Shown in pieces: positions 1 through 7,991 of a stretch of 43,911 nt of DNA. The first letter of the stretch is position 1, and each line of letters begins with the position of its first letter. Below the pieces are notes generated by a model, which worked only from the letters and a program-made list of their open reading frames with translations, did not search any database and was not told where the DNA came from. The position numbers and the translations under genes are program-made. The DNA lies in assembly GCA_002390045.1 (NCBI GenBank), contig DGSB01000096.1, forward strand, positions 2,659 through 46,569, read 5' to 3'. Source of the DNA: Fibrobacter sp. UBA4373 (GTDB lineage: Bacteria > Fibrobacterota > Fibrobacteria > Fibrobacterales > Fibrobacteraceae).

Positions 1-1337
1 TCTTCGTCGGTAGCGCCCTTGCGGAGAGCTTCGTACATCTGGAAGTGACGTTCGGAGCTTGCAGTGCGCATCATGTTCAAAAGTTCTTCCTTGGACTTCT
101 TGTTGAAATCCTTGGCAAAGCCGAGGCCGGAGCGGCCGTTTTCGAGACCACGGATAGCCTTCTGGAGGGTTTCCTTGTAAGTCTTGCCGATAGCCATGAC
201 TTCACCCACAGCCTTCATCTGAGTGCCGAGAGCATCTTCAACGCCGCGGAACTTTTCGAAAGCCCAGCGTGCGAACTTGAGCACCACGTAGTCACCGCTC
301 GGGGTGTACTTTTCAAGGCTTCCATCGCGCCAGTACGGAATCTGGTCGAGGGTCATGCCAGCAGCAAGCTTGGCGGAGACGAGAGCGATCGGGAAGCCGG
401 TCGCCTTGGATGCGAGAGCGGAAGAGCGGGAAGTACGCGGGTTGATTTCGATGATCACCACGCGGCCGGTCTTCGGGTCGTGCGCGAACTGGACGTTCGT
501 ACCGCCAATCACGCCGATGGATTCCACAATCTTGAAGGCCTTTTCCTTCAATTCTTCTTCGAGCTTCTTGTCGATCGTCAGGAACGGAGCGGCGCAGAAA
601 GAATCACCCGTATGGACGCCGACCGGGTCAATGTTTTCGATGAAGCAGACGGTGATCATCTGGTTCTTCGAGTCACGCACCACTTCGACTTCAAGTTCTT
701 CCCAGCCGAGGATCGATTCTTCGATCAAGCACTGGTGCGTCATGGAAAGTTCAAGACCGTTGCCGCAGATGTTGCGGAGTTCTTCCACGTTGTAGCAGAA
801 GCCGCCGCCTGCACCACCCATGGTGTAAGCCGGGCGAACGACCAGCGGGAAGCCGATTTCGGAAGCGATCTTTTCGGCTTCTTCCACCGTGTGGCAAATG
901 CCGGAACGCGGAGTGTCGATACCGAGCTTCTGCATCGTTTCCTTGAAGATTTCACGGTCTTCGCCGCGTTCAATCGCGTCGAGGTTCACACCGATGACCT
1001 TCACGCCGTACTTATCGAGAACGCCAGCCTTGCTCAAGGCGCTAGCGAGGTTCAAACCGGTCTGACCGCCGAGGTTTGGAAGGAGTGCATCCGGACGTTC
1101 CTTGGCAATGATCTGTTCCAAGCGCTGAAGATTCAGCGGTTCGATATAGGTGGCATCTGCCATCACCGGGTCCGTCATGATCGTCGCCGGGTTCGAGTTC
1201 ACGAGCACGACCTTGTAACCCTGTTCACGCAAGGCCTTGCAAGCCTGAGTGCCGGAATAGTCAAATTCGCAAGCCTGGCCAATCACAATCGGGCCAGAAC
1301 CAATGATAAGAACCTTATCGATGCCTTCAATCTTCAT
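1..1337 (-). CDS. carB: Carbamoyl-phosphate synthase large subunit, 5' part
   Basis: Makes carbamoyl phosphate from bicarbonate, ammonia (delivered by CarA) and two ATP, for pyrimidine and arginine synthesis in the cytoplasm. The window holds the first 445 codons of a protein usually near 1,070 residues; the rest lies beyond base 1. The N-terminus reads MKIEGIDKVLIIGSGPIVIG and continues with the family-typical GQACEFDYSGTQA. The first ATP-grasp half follows, with the glycine loop TMGGAGGG and the metal/ATP-binding stretch EINPRTSRSSALASKATG. The ATG at 1335-1337 has a good ribosome site (GGAGAC) 6 nt ahead. A long reading frame on the opposite strand is only its shadow. The gene is preceded by a leader with a small ORF and an intrinsic terminator, so attenuation is likely. 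Confidence 0.97.
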   Translation of the reverse strand, partial: MKIEGIDKVLIIGSGPIVIGQACEFDYSGTQACKALREQGYKVVLVNSNPATIMTDPVMADATYIEPLNLQRLEQIIAKERPDALLPNLGGQTGLNLASALSKAGVLDKYGVKVIGVNLDAIERGEDREIFKETMQKLGIDTPRSGICHTVEEAEKIASEIGFPLVVRPAYTMGGAGGGFCYNVEELRNICGNGLELSMTHQCLIEESILGWEELEVEVVRDSKNQMITVCFIENIDPVGVHTGDSFCAAPFLTIDKKLEEELKEKAFKIVESIGVIGGTNVQFAHDPKTGRVVIIEINPRTSRSSALASKATGFPIALVSAKLAAGMTLDQIPYWRDGSLEKYTPSGDYVVLKFARWAFEKFRGVEDALGTQMKAVGEVMAIGKTYKETLQKAIRGLENGRSGLGFAKDFNKKSKEELLNMMRTASSERHFQMYEALRKGATDE

Positions 1338-1372
1338 ATTTCTTGTCTCCGTTGAACTATTAATTAAACCTT

Positions 1373-1528
1373 TTACCTGTCATGACAGCGCAAAAAAAAT
1401 GTCGAACCAAAAGGCCCGACATTCAAAAAACAACAATCAATGGTTTTGCAAATAGAAAAAATAGAGAGAACCGCGGCGATATGCTTGCCACAGGTGCACT
1501 TGTGCATGGTCTTCGTCATAGCGGTCAT
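1373..1528 (-). CDS. Candidate 51-codon leader ORF ahead of carB
   Basis: A reading frame of 51 codons (MTAMTKTMHKCTCGKHIAAV...) starts at an ATG at 1526-1528. Other in-frame ATGs lie at 1519 and 1507. It runs straight through the terminator hairpin at 1391-1423 and stops at a TAA 35 nt before the carB ATG. It is rich in U-derived codons (Phe, Ile, Leu, Cys). Its position and its passage through the hairpin resemble the pyrBI leader peptide gene of enteric bacteria. No similarity to a known protein is recognised, and the ribosome site is weak (GAAAAG). It may be a regulatory leader peptide or not translated at all. Confidence 0.42.
   Translation of the reverse strand: MTAMTKTMHKCTCGKHIAAVLSIFSICKTIDCCFLNVGPFGSTFFLRCHDR
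1391..1423 (-). terminator. Intrinsic terminator in the carB leader (candidate attenuator)
   Basis: On the minus strand AATGTCGGGCC and GGTTCGACATT pair over 11 bp around a UUUU loop, followed by a run of at least six U. Two of the pairs are G-U in the minus-strand RNA and would be A-C mismatches in the plus-strand RNA, so the structure is built for the minus strand. It ends 54 nt before the carB start and lies inside the 51-codon leader ORF. Confidence 0.75.
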
Positions 1529-1564
1529 CTACTTTTCAATCTCGCAAAAGCTTAAACTTGGCAC

Positions 1565-1593
1565 AATATAGACAAAAATGTGGGGATTTTAAA
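1565..1593 (-). promoter_or_regulatory. Candidate promoter of the carB leader transcript
   Basis: Minus-strand TATATT (1565-1570) lies 17 bp downstream of TTTAAA (1588-1593), a poor match to TTGACA. It would start transcription about 30 nt before the leader ORF. Only the -10 is convincing. The 1338-1692 interval holds this promoter, the leader ORF, the attenuator and the xylanase terminator. Confidence 0.35.
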
Positions 1594-1634
1594 TGGTAAA
1601 AATCCAATCTTTACAGTTTTGAGACTTCCTTACA

Positions 1635-1671
1635 CAAAAAAAGCTCTCCGGGAAAGATCCCGGAAAGCTTC
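1635..1671 (-). terminator. Terminator of the GH10 xylanase gene
   Basis: AAGCT and CCGGGA arms on both sides of a short loop form a hairpin that is followed on the minus strand by a run of seven T. It sits 22 nt after the xylanase stop codon. Confidence 0.8.
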
Positions 1672-1692
1672 ACAACTGAACTGTAATTCCGA

Positions 1693-3570
1693 CTAGCGGA
1701 CTACAATTCTCTTCATCAAGGAGTTCGAATGCGCCGTAACGCGGACCACGTACAGACCGTTTGCGACACCCTGGAGGGAAATCGAGCCCTTCACACCCAA
1801 GGCCTTGAATACCGGGCGGCCCTGCATATCAAAGAGTTCTACCTTCGCATCGTCTGCACCAGTGATATAAAGATTATGGTTGGCAAAACTCATTTCAAAC
1901 GCCGCGCGAGAAGAAACCTTCTGCAAAGAAGAAAGGTCATCCGGGCATCCAACGGCAGCAATCTTCGCAATATAAATGCCAGAGCCATTGCTGTTGAAAG
2001 TGAGCGATGTCGGAGCCGCGGAAGAATCCCGCACCGTCTGCAAATCGACAGTCACATCGTTCCAAGCACCCACCGTTGCAGGGCGTCCATATTCCAAGCT
2101 TGTCCACGGAGGATTCACGCCGACATTCACATAGTTCAATTCACTTTTGCCGCGCATCGTAACGAGAAGGTTTTCGCACTTGGCAAGAACGCTCTTCGAC
2201 ACGGCATCATCCGGAAGCGTGTAAACCGCATGCTGATAACCGCAATCGCTCTGATCGCAACCGGCAAGGGGAACATCCATATAGCCCGTCACCCCATCCA
2301 AGGCTGTCGAAACAAAAACCGGACTTCCCGCTTCGACATCGCTTGACCAACTTCCACCGGCCGTCGCCCCTTCCGTTGTATAATCAACGATTACATAAGT
2401 CGCATTGCCGAACGAAGATCCGCTAGTCCAATCCACCGGGTCCACGCTGCCGGCAGCCGTCACGGTCGAAGCGTCATGCGCCTTGAGAGAGGCAACAAGA
2501 CTATCGTAAGCCGGCTTTTTGGCAAAGCTCGAATCGAAAATCAAGCCGTTGTATTTGCCCTGATCCTTGAGCCAGCTGTACTTATCGCTAAAGCCCCAAA
2601 TCACAAACGCTTCCATGTTTTCCGCTTCAAGGAAAAGGTCCATGAACTGGCGATACAGATGACCCTGGGCTTCATAATCCGCCTGCGAAATCGCCGTTCC
2701 CGAAGCAAAACCGATATCCAGTTCGGTAATCTGCATCGTAAGGCCCAGGCTTTTCAATTTAGCCGCAAACGTGCGCAGGTTTGCAGGAGTAGACGTGTGC
2801 GTATTCTGGATATGCGTCTGCGTGCCGATGCCCGTAATGTAAATGCCCGCATTTTTCAAACGGACTGCGACCGAGTCATAGGCGAACTGGGCTTTTGTTC
2901 CCGTTCCCATTCCCCATTCCAAGGCGTAATCGTTATAATAAAGCTTCGCATCCGGATCCGCCTTGTGCGCCCAGACGAATGCGGAGTCGATAAAGTCACG
3001 GCCTATGTACTGGTACCAAACGGAACCTTCCGAACGCCAGCCATGCGTGCCGTTATCGTTAATCGCTTCGTTCACCACGTCCCATTCGCGGATCTGGCCC
3101 TTGTAATGGCCGACAACACTGTCGATATGGGTTTTCAATACGTTCAAAAGAGTATCTCGAGCGCTACCGCCCGAGCTTTGCACCTGTTGAGCCAAGGAAC
3201 TGACCCAACTCGGCACCTGGCTATGCCAGGCAAGAGCATGACCGCGAACCTGCATTCCGTTCGCCGCCGCATAAGCCATCAGCTTATCGCCCTTGGTAAA
3301 GCTAAAGTTTCCACGGCTCGGTTCCGTAGCATCGAACTTCATTTCATTTTCTGCAACGACAATGTTGAAGTTCGCCTTGTGCGTCGATTCATAAATCGAC
3401 GCATCACTGCCAAGACTGTTGTCGAACCATTCCGAGTTCAAAATGGAGCCGACAAAACGTCCACGCGCAGCGGCAAGTTCGCTCAGAGTACTGTCTGCAG
3501 CAAAAGCATCCGTTCCACAAAGAATAGCCGATCCCAAGACGGCCGCTTTCCAAAAGTTCATTTTTCTCAT
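1693..3570 (-). CDS. Secreted GH10 endo-beta-1,4-xylanase with C-terminal sorting domain
   Basis: Cleaves internal beta-1,4 bonds of xylan outside the cell. Residues 1-25 are a signal peptide ending in DAFA. The GH10 barrel covers about 26-370. It shows the acid/base glutamate in WDVVNEA (about E168), the nucleophile in QITELD (about E283), and the family-typical GHALAWHSQVP and WGFSDKYSW. Residues about 385-555 form a beta-rich, Cys-containing module that looks like a carbohydrate-binding domain, family not assigned. The last 70 residues (VELFDMQGRPV...GLYVVRV...KRIVVR) match the pattern of type IX sorting (Por) domains. The ATG at 3568-3570 is chosen over a GTG one codon upstream because AAAGGA is well placed. 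The gene is followed by its own terminator and preceded by only 78 nt after the expansin gene. Confidence 0.93.
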   Translation of the reverse strand: MRKMNFWKAAVLGSAILCGTDAFAADSTLSELAAARGRFVGSILNSEWFDNSLGSDASIYESTHKANFNIVVAENEMKFDATEPSRGNFSFTKGDKLMAYAAANGMQVRGHALAWHSQVPSWVSSLAQQVQSSGGSARDTLLNVLKTHIDSVVGHYKGQIREWDVVNEAINDNGTHGWRSEGSVWYQYIGRDFIDSAFVWAHKADPDAKLYYNDYALEWGMGTGTKAQFAYDSVAVRLKNAGIYITGIGTQTHIQNTHTSTPANLRTFAAKLKSLGLTMQITELDIGFASGTAISQADYEAQGHLYRQFMDLFLEAENMEAFVIWGFSDKYSWLKDQGKYNGLIFDSSFAKKPAYDSLVASLKAHDASTVTAAGSVDPVDWTSGSSFGNATYVIVDYTTEGATAGGSWSSDVEAGSPVFVSTALDGVTGYMDVPLAGCDQSDCGYQHAVYTLPDDAVSKSVLAKCENLLVTMRGKSELNYVNVGVNPPWTSLEYGRPATVGAWNDVTVDLQTVRDSSAAPTSLTFNSNGSGIYIAKIAAVGCPDDLSSLQKVSSRAAFEMSFANHNLYITGADDAKVELFDMQGRPVFKALGVKGSISLQGVANGLYVVRVTAHSNSLMKRIVVR

Positions 3571-3648
3571 CACCTAATCCTTTAAAAAGTTTGTTGCTTT
3601 TTAGGCAATGATAAAATTATTTTGGAAGTTTGATTTTTACTAGAGCCC

Positions 3649-4458
3649 TCACCGACTTTTTGTTGTAAAAAAGAACAACGATTCGCCCTGGGTCAAATCC
3701 ATAGCCGCTAGACTCCAGACATCAGGCGTTCCTGTGCGGTAATTCACCGTAATTCGCACAGAATCTTTCGACTGCAAAATGGACTGAGGAACGCTCCAGA
3801 AGTTTTCGGCCTCCGTTGCATACGATAACTTTTGTTCCGATTTTTCGGAATCGAGCTTGACCGAAATACTTTCGATTGCATCTTTCGGATTACGGACCTG
3901 GATAATGCTCCAGTAAGCGCTTGCGCCTTCCTTCACAAAAATCGCAGTCGTATCGCCAAAGACGCCTTCGACACCTTCACAGCTGACAAATTCCCATTCA
4001 CCGTAATAACGCCCGACTTGCATCCCCATGATGTCATATGCGGGAGCTCCTCCAAGATCCACGCCACAGTTTTCATCGGGGCATTTATCCGTAATGCGGA
4101 CGGTGACCGTTTTATAGCCTTCGGGAGTCGAAGCCTTGACGCGGACACAAGCCCCGCAGACAAGACCGTTTTGCCACGGGCCTTTGCCGTCTCCACTTTC
4201 GACGTTCACATGAATTGCGGCATAATACTGGATGTTCGTTTCACCGTAGTTGCAAGCGCCGCCTAGGCTCGTTTCTTTCGCTGTCACCGAGCCATACGTA
4301 GTCACAGAACCTTTGCCACCATTTTCCGTAAGAACAGGCGGCGCAGCCGTGTAACTGTCACAGCTCGTGCAGACACCGAGGGAATCCGCATTGCCTTCGC
4401 CGCAGCCAAAGAGAAACGCGCCCCAAACGACGCTCAAGCCCAAACCCAATAAGCGCAT
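3649..4458 (-). CDS. Expansin-like lipoprotein
   Basis: Probably loosens plant cell-wall polysaccharide without hydrolysis. The N-terminus MRLLGLGLSVVWGAFLFGC has a lipobox with the lipid-bearing cysteine at residue 19, so the protein should be membrane-anchored. Residues about 45-165 look like the six-stranded double-psi barrel of expansins: GGACNYG, LVCGACVRV, VRITDKCPDENCGVDLG and a final EFVSC. The aspartate of VDLG matches the essential Asp of bacterial EXLX proteins. Residues about 170-265 would be the second, cellulose-binding (CBM63-like) domain. The ATG at 4456-4458 with GAGGAA is preferred over a start 18 nt upstream. It begins 5 nt after the nitroreductase stop, so the two genes are cotranscribed and probably coupled. 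Confidence 0.85.
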   Translation of the reverse strand: MRLLGLGLSVVWGAFLFGCGEGNADSLGVCTSCDSYTAAPPVLTENGGKGSVTTYGSVTAKETSLGGACNYGETNIQYYAAIHVNVESGDGKGPWQNGLVCGACVRVKASTPEGYKTVTVRITDKCPDENCGVDLGGAPAYDIMGMQVGRYYGEWEFVSCEGVEGVFGDTTAIFVKEGASAYWSIIQVRNPKDAIESISVKLDSEKSEQKLSYATEAENFWSVPQSILQSKDSVRITVNYRTGTPDVWSLAAMDLTQGESLFFFTTKSR

Positions 4459-4463
4459 TTCCT

Positions 4464-5123
4464 CTAATCCGCCCAATTGAAATTTTCTTTTCCTGCTCCC
4501 ACTTCAAAATGGTATTTGACAATTCCACGGTCGATTTCCGCAAAAGCGCCTTCGCAAGAAATGGAAACGTCCGAGCCACGCCCCGAAATAAAGAAGCCCT
4601 GTTTATTCAAAGCGGTCGGAGCAAGCAATGCCGCTTCTACACCGCGCAAAAACCAATCCGGAGTTTCGCCTTCATAAGCGCTTACATCCACTGCTTCTTT
4701 CGATTTGTGAAATTTCCCCTGATTTTCTCCATAGCCCAAGACAACGATTCCGGCCGAAAGAGATCCATCGGCTAAGGCTTCTACAGCCTTGCGGCGATAT
4801 GTTCCCCCAATCCACCAGGAATTAAGCCCAAGAGTTTGGGCATAAAGAGCTACATCGATTCCCGTGTAACCGAGAAGCTCCCCTGTCGTCGATTCATTCG
4901 GCCCTGAAAGGATCAGATAATTGTTCACATTCTTGGCCAGAAACAGCCGTAAAACTCCCCATACGCCATTGCTATCGCCCGTCACTAATTTCAAGTTCAA
5001 GCCATACTTCTGATTATTTTCCGTAATGCGCGCATTCAGTTTTTCGACCACCTCTGAATCCAGAGGCTTTTTTTGGAATTTGCGAACCGTGTGTCGCAAA
5101 GAAATCGCTTCAAGTGTATTCAT
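4464..5123 (-). CDS. Nitroreductase-family protein
   Basis: A 219-residue protein of the nitroreductase fold, FMN-dependent in most members. The N-terminal RHTVRKFQ matches the family's R-x-S-x-R-x-F phosphate-binding segment. LLGYTGIDVALYAQTLGLNSWWIGG matches the central helix, and VVLGYG the C-terminal core strand. The substrate cannot be told. Members of this length, with a tandem half-domain look, are common in anaerobes. There is no SD site. A TAAATT hexamer lies exactly 6 nt before the ATG, so the mRNA may be leaderless. It is the first gene of a pair with the expansin-like gene, an odd partnership with no obvious functional link. Confidence 0.8.
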   Translation of the reverse strand: MNTLEAISLRHTVRKFQKKPLDSEVVEKLNARITENNQKYGLNLKLVTGDSNGVWGVLRLFLAKNVNNYLILSGPNESTTGELLGYTGIDVALYAQTLGLNSWWIGGTYRRKAVEALADGSLSAGIVVLGYGENQGKFHKSKEAVDVSAYEGETPDWFLRGVEAALLAPTALNKQGFFISGRGSDVSISCEGAFAEIDRGIVKYHFEVGAGKENFNWAD

Positions 5124-5129
5124 GCTTTT

Positions 5130-5135
5130 AATTTA
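5130..5135 (-). promoter_or_regulatory. Leaderless -10 element of the nitroreductase gene
   Basis: Minus-strand TAAATT with a 6-nt spacer to the ATG at 5121-5123, and no SD site. If it is the -10 box, transcription starts at or next to the A of the ATG. Confidence 0.55.
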
Positions 5136-5272
5136 TGCTTTTGAGCGAAATGTGGTATATCGAAATTTTATTTTCTGTTTTTTGCGTCAAATTGGATCAT
5201 GATTTTTAAAATTTTGAGGCAAATTTTCCCAAATTTTCAAATTACATACAAATTAAGCTCCGAAAGTGTTAA

Positions 5273-5407
5273 TTTTACGATGTAGACGCTTCCAAAGTGA
5301 TTGTCGCAAGCGGTTTTGCAAGGCTCCAGAGGAACAAGGAATTCCAGGCCGATTTGCAAAAAGCCTTGGCCGAATTCGCAAAGCTTCAAAAAGCTTCCCG
5401 CAAATGA
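5273..5407 (+). pseudogene. Possible 3' remnant of a lost gene
   Basis: In the 346-nt gap between the nitroreductase and SDR genes, 44 codons on the plus strand read like coding DNA: charged, helix-prone, ending FAKLQKASRK then TGA, followed 10 nt later by a terminator. An in-frame TAA lies directly upstream at 5270-5272. The only possible starts are an internal GTG (5297) without a ribosome site or rarer codons. It is best read as the tail of a decayed gene, less likely a small protein of about 36 residues. No family is recognised. The rest of the gap (5136-5272) is AT-rich and shows nothing I can name. Confidence 0.3.
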
Positions 5408-5417
5408 TTTTACAATG

Positions 5418-5449
5418 CAAAAAACCGCCGCATCCGCGACGGTTTTTGC
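5418..5449. terminator. Bidirectional terminator after the SDR gene
   Basis: AAAACCGCCG and CGACGGTTTT arms around a short loop, with A/T runs on both sides. It can end the SDR transcript on the minus strand (21 nt after its stop) and whatever reads rightward through the remnant on the plus strand. Confidence 0.75.
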
Positions 5450-5469
5450 TTTAAAGTTTTTTAGAAAAA

Positions 5470-6207
5470 TCAGAATTCGACCGACTCCGCTTTTTTCACA
5501 GCCGTTTCCAAATCGAGTCCTACATAATCCTGCGCGCTAAACCAGCGACCGCTCTTTCTATCTTCCAGAAGAACGCCGACAAGTGCGCCCGGAACAACCG
5601 ATTCTACGGCATTCGGAGCCTTAGGGCCGCCAAGATCCGTGCGAAGCCAACCCGGATCCATCACGTTCATCATCACGTCAGAGCCGTTCAGTTTGCAAGC
5701 AAAGTCCTTCACGAATTTGGTCAAGGCCGCCTTTGCGCAAGCATATGCAGCAAGTTCCGGTTCATTTGCAATTCCGCTCGTCGTCAGCTGCATGCGTCCA
5801 AAACCGTTCTGGATCATCTTAGGCAAAAAATGGTACGCAATCTGGATGGGAGCAAAAAAGTTCACCGCCATCGCCTGATGAAAATCTTCCAATGTATTCT
5901 TGGTGTAATCCACAAAATAATGGCTCATCAGACCGGCATTGTTAAAAACCAGATCCACTTTTAAACTTGTCGAATCGATTTCCGTAAGCATCGAGGCGAC
6001 AGACTTCGGATCTTCCAAGTCGCATTCGACAGATAAAGCTTGCACTCCCATTTCACGGACAATCGCCGCTGTTTCTTCGGAATGTTTCCTCGAGCGGCTC
6101 TGCAAAATCAAATTGGTCCCTAAAGAAGCCATTTGTTTTGCGATTTCACGTCCCACTCCACGGGAAGCTCCTGTGATCAAACACCAACGATTCTGAACAT
6201 TTAGCAT
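5470..6207 (-). CDS. Short-chain dehydrogenase/reductase
   Basis: A classical SDR of 245 residues, usual length. The NAD(P)-binding TGASRGVG lies at 12-19, NNAG at about 89-92, and the catalytic triad reads S144 (TTSG), Y155 and K159 (YACAK). The phosphate-binding loop after strand 2 (SRSRKHSEE) is basic, which suggests NADP(H). The substrate is not predictable. The ATG has a strong ribosome site, AAGGAG. It is transcribed alone, ends in a bidirectional terminator, and is divergent from the metzincin-like gene across a 150-nt intergenic region. Confidence 0.9.
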   Translation of the reverse strand: MLNVQNRWCLITGASRGVGREIAKQMASLGTNLILQSRSRKHSEETAAIVREMGVQALSVECDLEDPKSVASMLTEIDSTSLKVDLVFNNAGLMSHYFVDYTKNTLEDFHQAMAVNFFAPIQIAYHFLPKMIQNGFGRMQLTTSGIANEPELAAYACAKAALTKFVKDFACKLNGSDVMMNVMDPGWLRTDLGGPKAPNAVESVVPGALVGVLLEDRKSGRWFSAQDYVGLDLETAVKKAESVEF

Positions 6208-6344
6208 AAAATCTCCTTGGATTTACTTTCTATAAATAGATTTTTGGGGACAAAAAGGACTTATTCAAAATGAATCGGAATCGTTTACAAGAATATCCAA
6301 GCCTTTTTGCCGGATTTTTGCAGCCCTATTTACAAAATTCGGAG

Positions 6345-6350
6345 TATTTT
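6345..6350 (+). promoter_or_regulatory. Leaderless -10 element of the metzincin-like gene
   Basis: TATTTT with a 7-nt spacer to the ATG at 6358. An AGGA lies only 1 nt before the ATG, too close to act as an SD site. Confidence 0.5.
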
Positions 6351-6357
6351 TTAGGAT

Positions 6358-7989
6358 ATGGGAGCATTTTTTCGTCAAATATTCCTCATTTCGATTGCTT
6401 TCGGAATTTTGATCGGCTGTAGCGAGAACTCTGCGAATGTAAGTTCTGAAGCTAGTGCTGCGTCCGCAAGTCAGATCACTCAGAGCGGTTATGACCTCGG
6501 AAGTTGCACAATCGATAAAATCGGGCTTGAAATTCTCGTCTATGAAGAAATGGCATATTATATCTGCTCCCAGAGCGGACTTTGGGTTCGCATGACAGTC
6601 AAGGATTATATGGCAAGCAATGCAGAAAGTTCCTCTGCCGAAGAAGTCTCCAGTTCTTCCCATCTTCCATCCGAAATGATTTCCAGCTCCTCGAAAACCG
6701 ACGTCGAATTTTCCAGCTCCTCGAAAACCGACGCCGAATTTTCCAGTTCTTCGAGCAGTGACGACGCTTCTTTCTCGTACAACGAGCAAGGCAGCGAAAG
6801 TTCCAGTTCCTCCGCATTTCAAAAACTTTCAAGCGAATCGATGGCGGAACTTTTCTTTTCTTCCACATCGGGATCTCAAAAGTGCAATGCCAACATTTCA
6901 CTTGGAAAATTCAATTCGCTTCTTCCTCTCGTTCCCAACGATTTTGCCGCCCAGGATTCCGCAGAACACCGCCTGGCCTCTACCGGGACCTACCTGCGCA
7001 TTCTCCCCGGAGCCTCTTATACGCTCAGCTTCGATAAAGTCGAGGGGCATAACGCTCCCATTCTAGCCATCGCGTCCACCCGTCAAAAATACAGCATCGA
7101 AGCCGTCGACACTTTGGGTCGATGGTTCTACAGTTTTACATTACCCAAGTCGAGCAAAAACACGCTCACCTCTTATTACACCGCTCTTTACAATCCGGAC
7201 GATTGTTCCGTCTTTACCGAAAAGACTTCCCATGTCCACCTTTCGGGATTTGGAAATTATTCCACCCATTTTAACATCAATCTGATTATCATGGGAAAAT
7301 ACATGGGAACCTCCGATGGAGTTTCCGCCGAAGAACTTGCCAAAGCCTTGCAAAACCGTTTTAATCTGGCATTTTCCGGCAGTGAAATTCAAGTCGATAA
7401 AATCAATCTGCTGTACGCCGTCGATCACCCCAAATATGGATCGGCGTACACAAGCGACGAGCCATACATTCTCACGGCGAGCCTTTATAATTCCGATTAC
7501 TCCGAAATCAGTCAATGGACAGGTTATGAAAAGTCTCTGAACATCATTCTCGGTTATTACATCGACAAGAAAAACATTCTCGGCTTTGCTCCGCGCTTTG
7601 GCGCGGCGCTCAACGGTCAAGGCACCGGCTATTCCTATGTCATCGTCGGAACGCATTATAAAAGCGATCTGGATAGCAATACGGTTTACAATCAAGCCTC
7701 TAGCATGATTCTAGAAACTATCGTTCATGAATCCGGACATTATTTTGGACTTCGCCACACTTCTTCATCGATCAGCGATATGTCAAAAGACTTTGACCTT
7801 TCCAATGTCGAAGATGGATTAAGAGACACTCCCTACTGTGCAGAAATTAACACCAGTTACAATTACGGCAACTGCGCAGATCGCTACAATTTGGAATTTC
7901 CCTATTCTACGGACGGCTATGCAGATGATTTCTTCACGTCCGATCAGTTAGAAATCATCCGCAAGAACTTAATGCTCATGGAGCACTGA
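6358..7989 (+). CDS. Metzincin-like zinc protease lipoprotein with Ser-rich linker
   Basis: A 543-residue surface lipoprotein: signal peptide with lipobox LIGC (Cys21), a short N-terminal region with DLGSCTIDKIG, then a serine-rich, repetitive linker (about 80-165) typical of Fibrobacter lipoproteins, then a protease domain. The zinc motif HExGHxxGLxH is complete at H457, E458, H461 and H467, followed by VEDGLRDTPYC, as in pappalysin-type metzincins (DTP segment). The usual Met-turn is not visible: where relatives read N-x-M-D-Y this protein has YNLEFPYST. It may cut secreted or host/plant proteins, target unknown. It stops 2 nt before the convergent murD stop. Confidence 0.75.
   Translation: MGAFFRQIFLISIAFGILIGCSENSANVSSEASAASASQITQSGYDLGSCTIDKIGLEILVYEEMAYYICSQSGLWVRMTVKDYMASNAESSSAEEVSSSSHLPSEMISSSSKTDVEFSSSSKTDAEFSSSSSSDDASFSYNEQGSESSSSSAFQKLSSESMAELFFSSTSGSQKCNANISLGKFNSLLPLVPNDFAAQDSAEHRLASTGTYLRILPGASYTLSFDKVEGHNAPILAIASTRQKYSIEAVDTLGRWFYSFTLPKSSKNTLTSYYTALYNPDDCSVFTEKTSHVHLSGFGNYSTHFNINLIIMGKYMGTSDGVSAEELAKALQNRFNLAFSGSEIQVDKINLLYAVDHPKYGSAYTSDEPYILTASLYNSDYSEISQWTGYEKSLNIILGYYIDKKNILGFAPRFGAALNGQGTGYSYVIVGTHYKSDLDSNTVYNQASSMILETIVHESGHYFGLRHTSSSISDMSKDFDLSNVEDGLRDTPYCAEINTSYNYGNCADRYNLEFPYSTDGYADDFFTSDQLEIIRKNLMLMEH
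6681..6740 (+). repeat. Two direct 30-bp tandem repeats in the Ser-rich linker
   Basis: Two adjacent 30-bp units differ at a single base (T/C, giving Val or Ala) and encode FSSSSKTD(V/A)E. A third, partial unit follows. This suggests recent expansion by slippage or unequal exchange. Confidence 0.85.
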
Positions 7990-7991
7990 GT

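Noticed and set aside
45..1355. Plus-strand reading frame of 436 codons
   Set aside because: It is antisense to carB, whose frame is unmistakable by motif; the plus-strand protein has no recognisable domain.
6265..6901. Minus-strand Arg- or Gly-rich frames opposite the Ser-rich linker
   Set aside because: Mirror images of the repetitive serine codons; no start signals.
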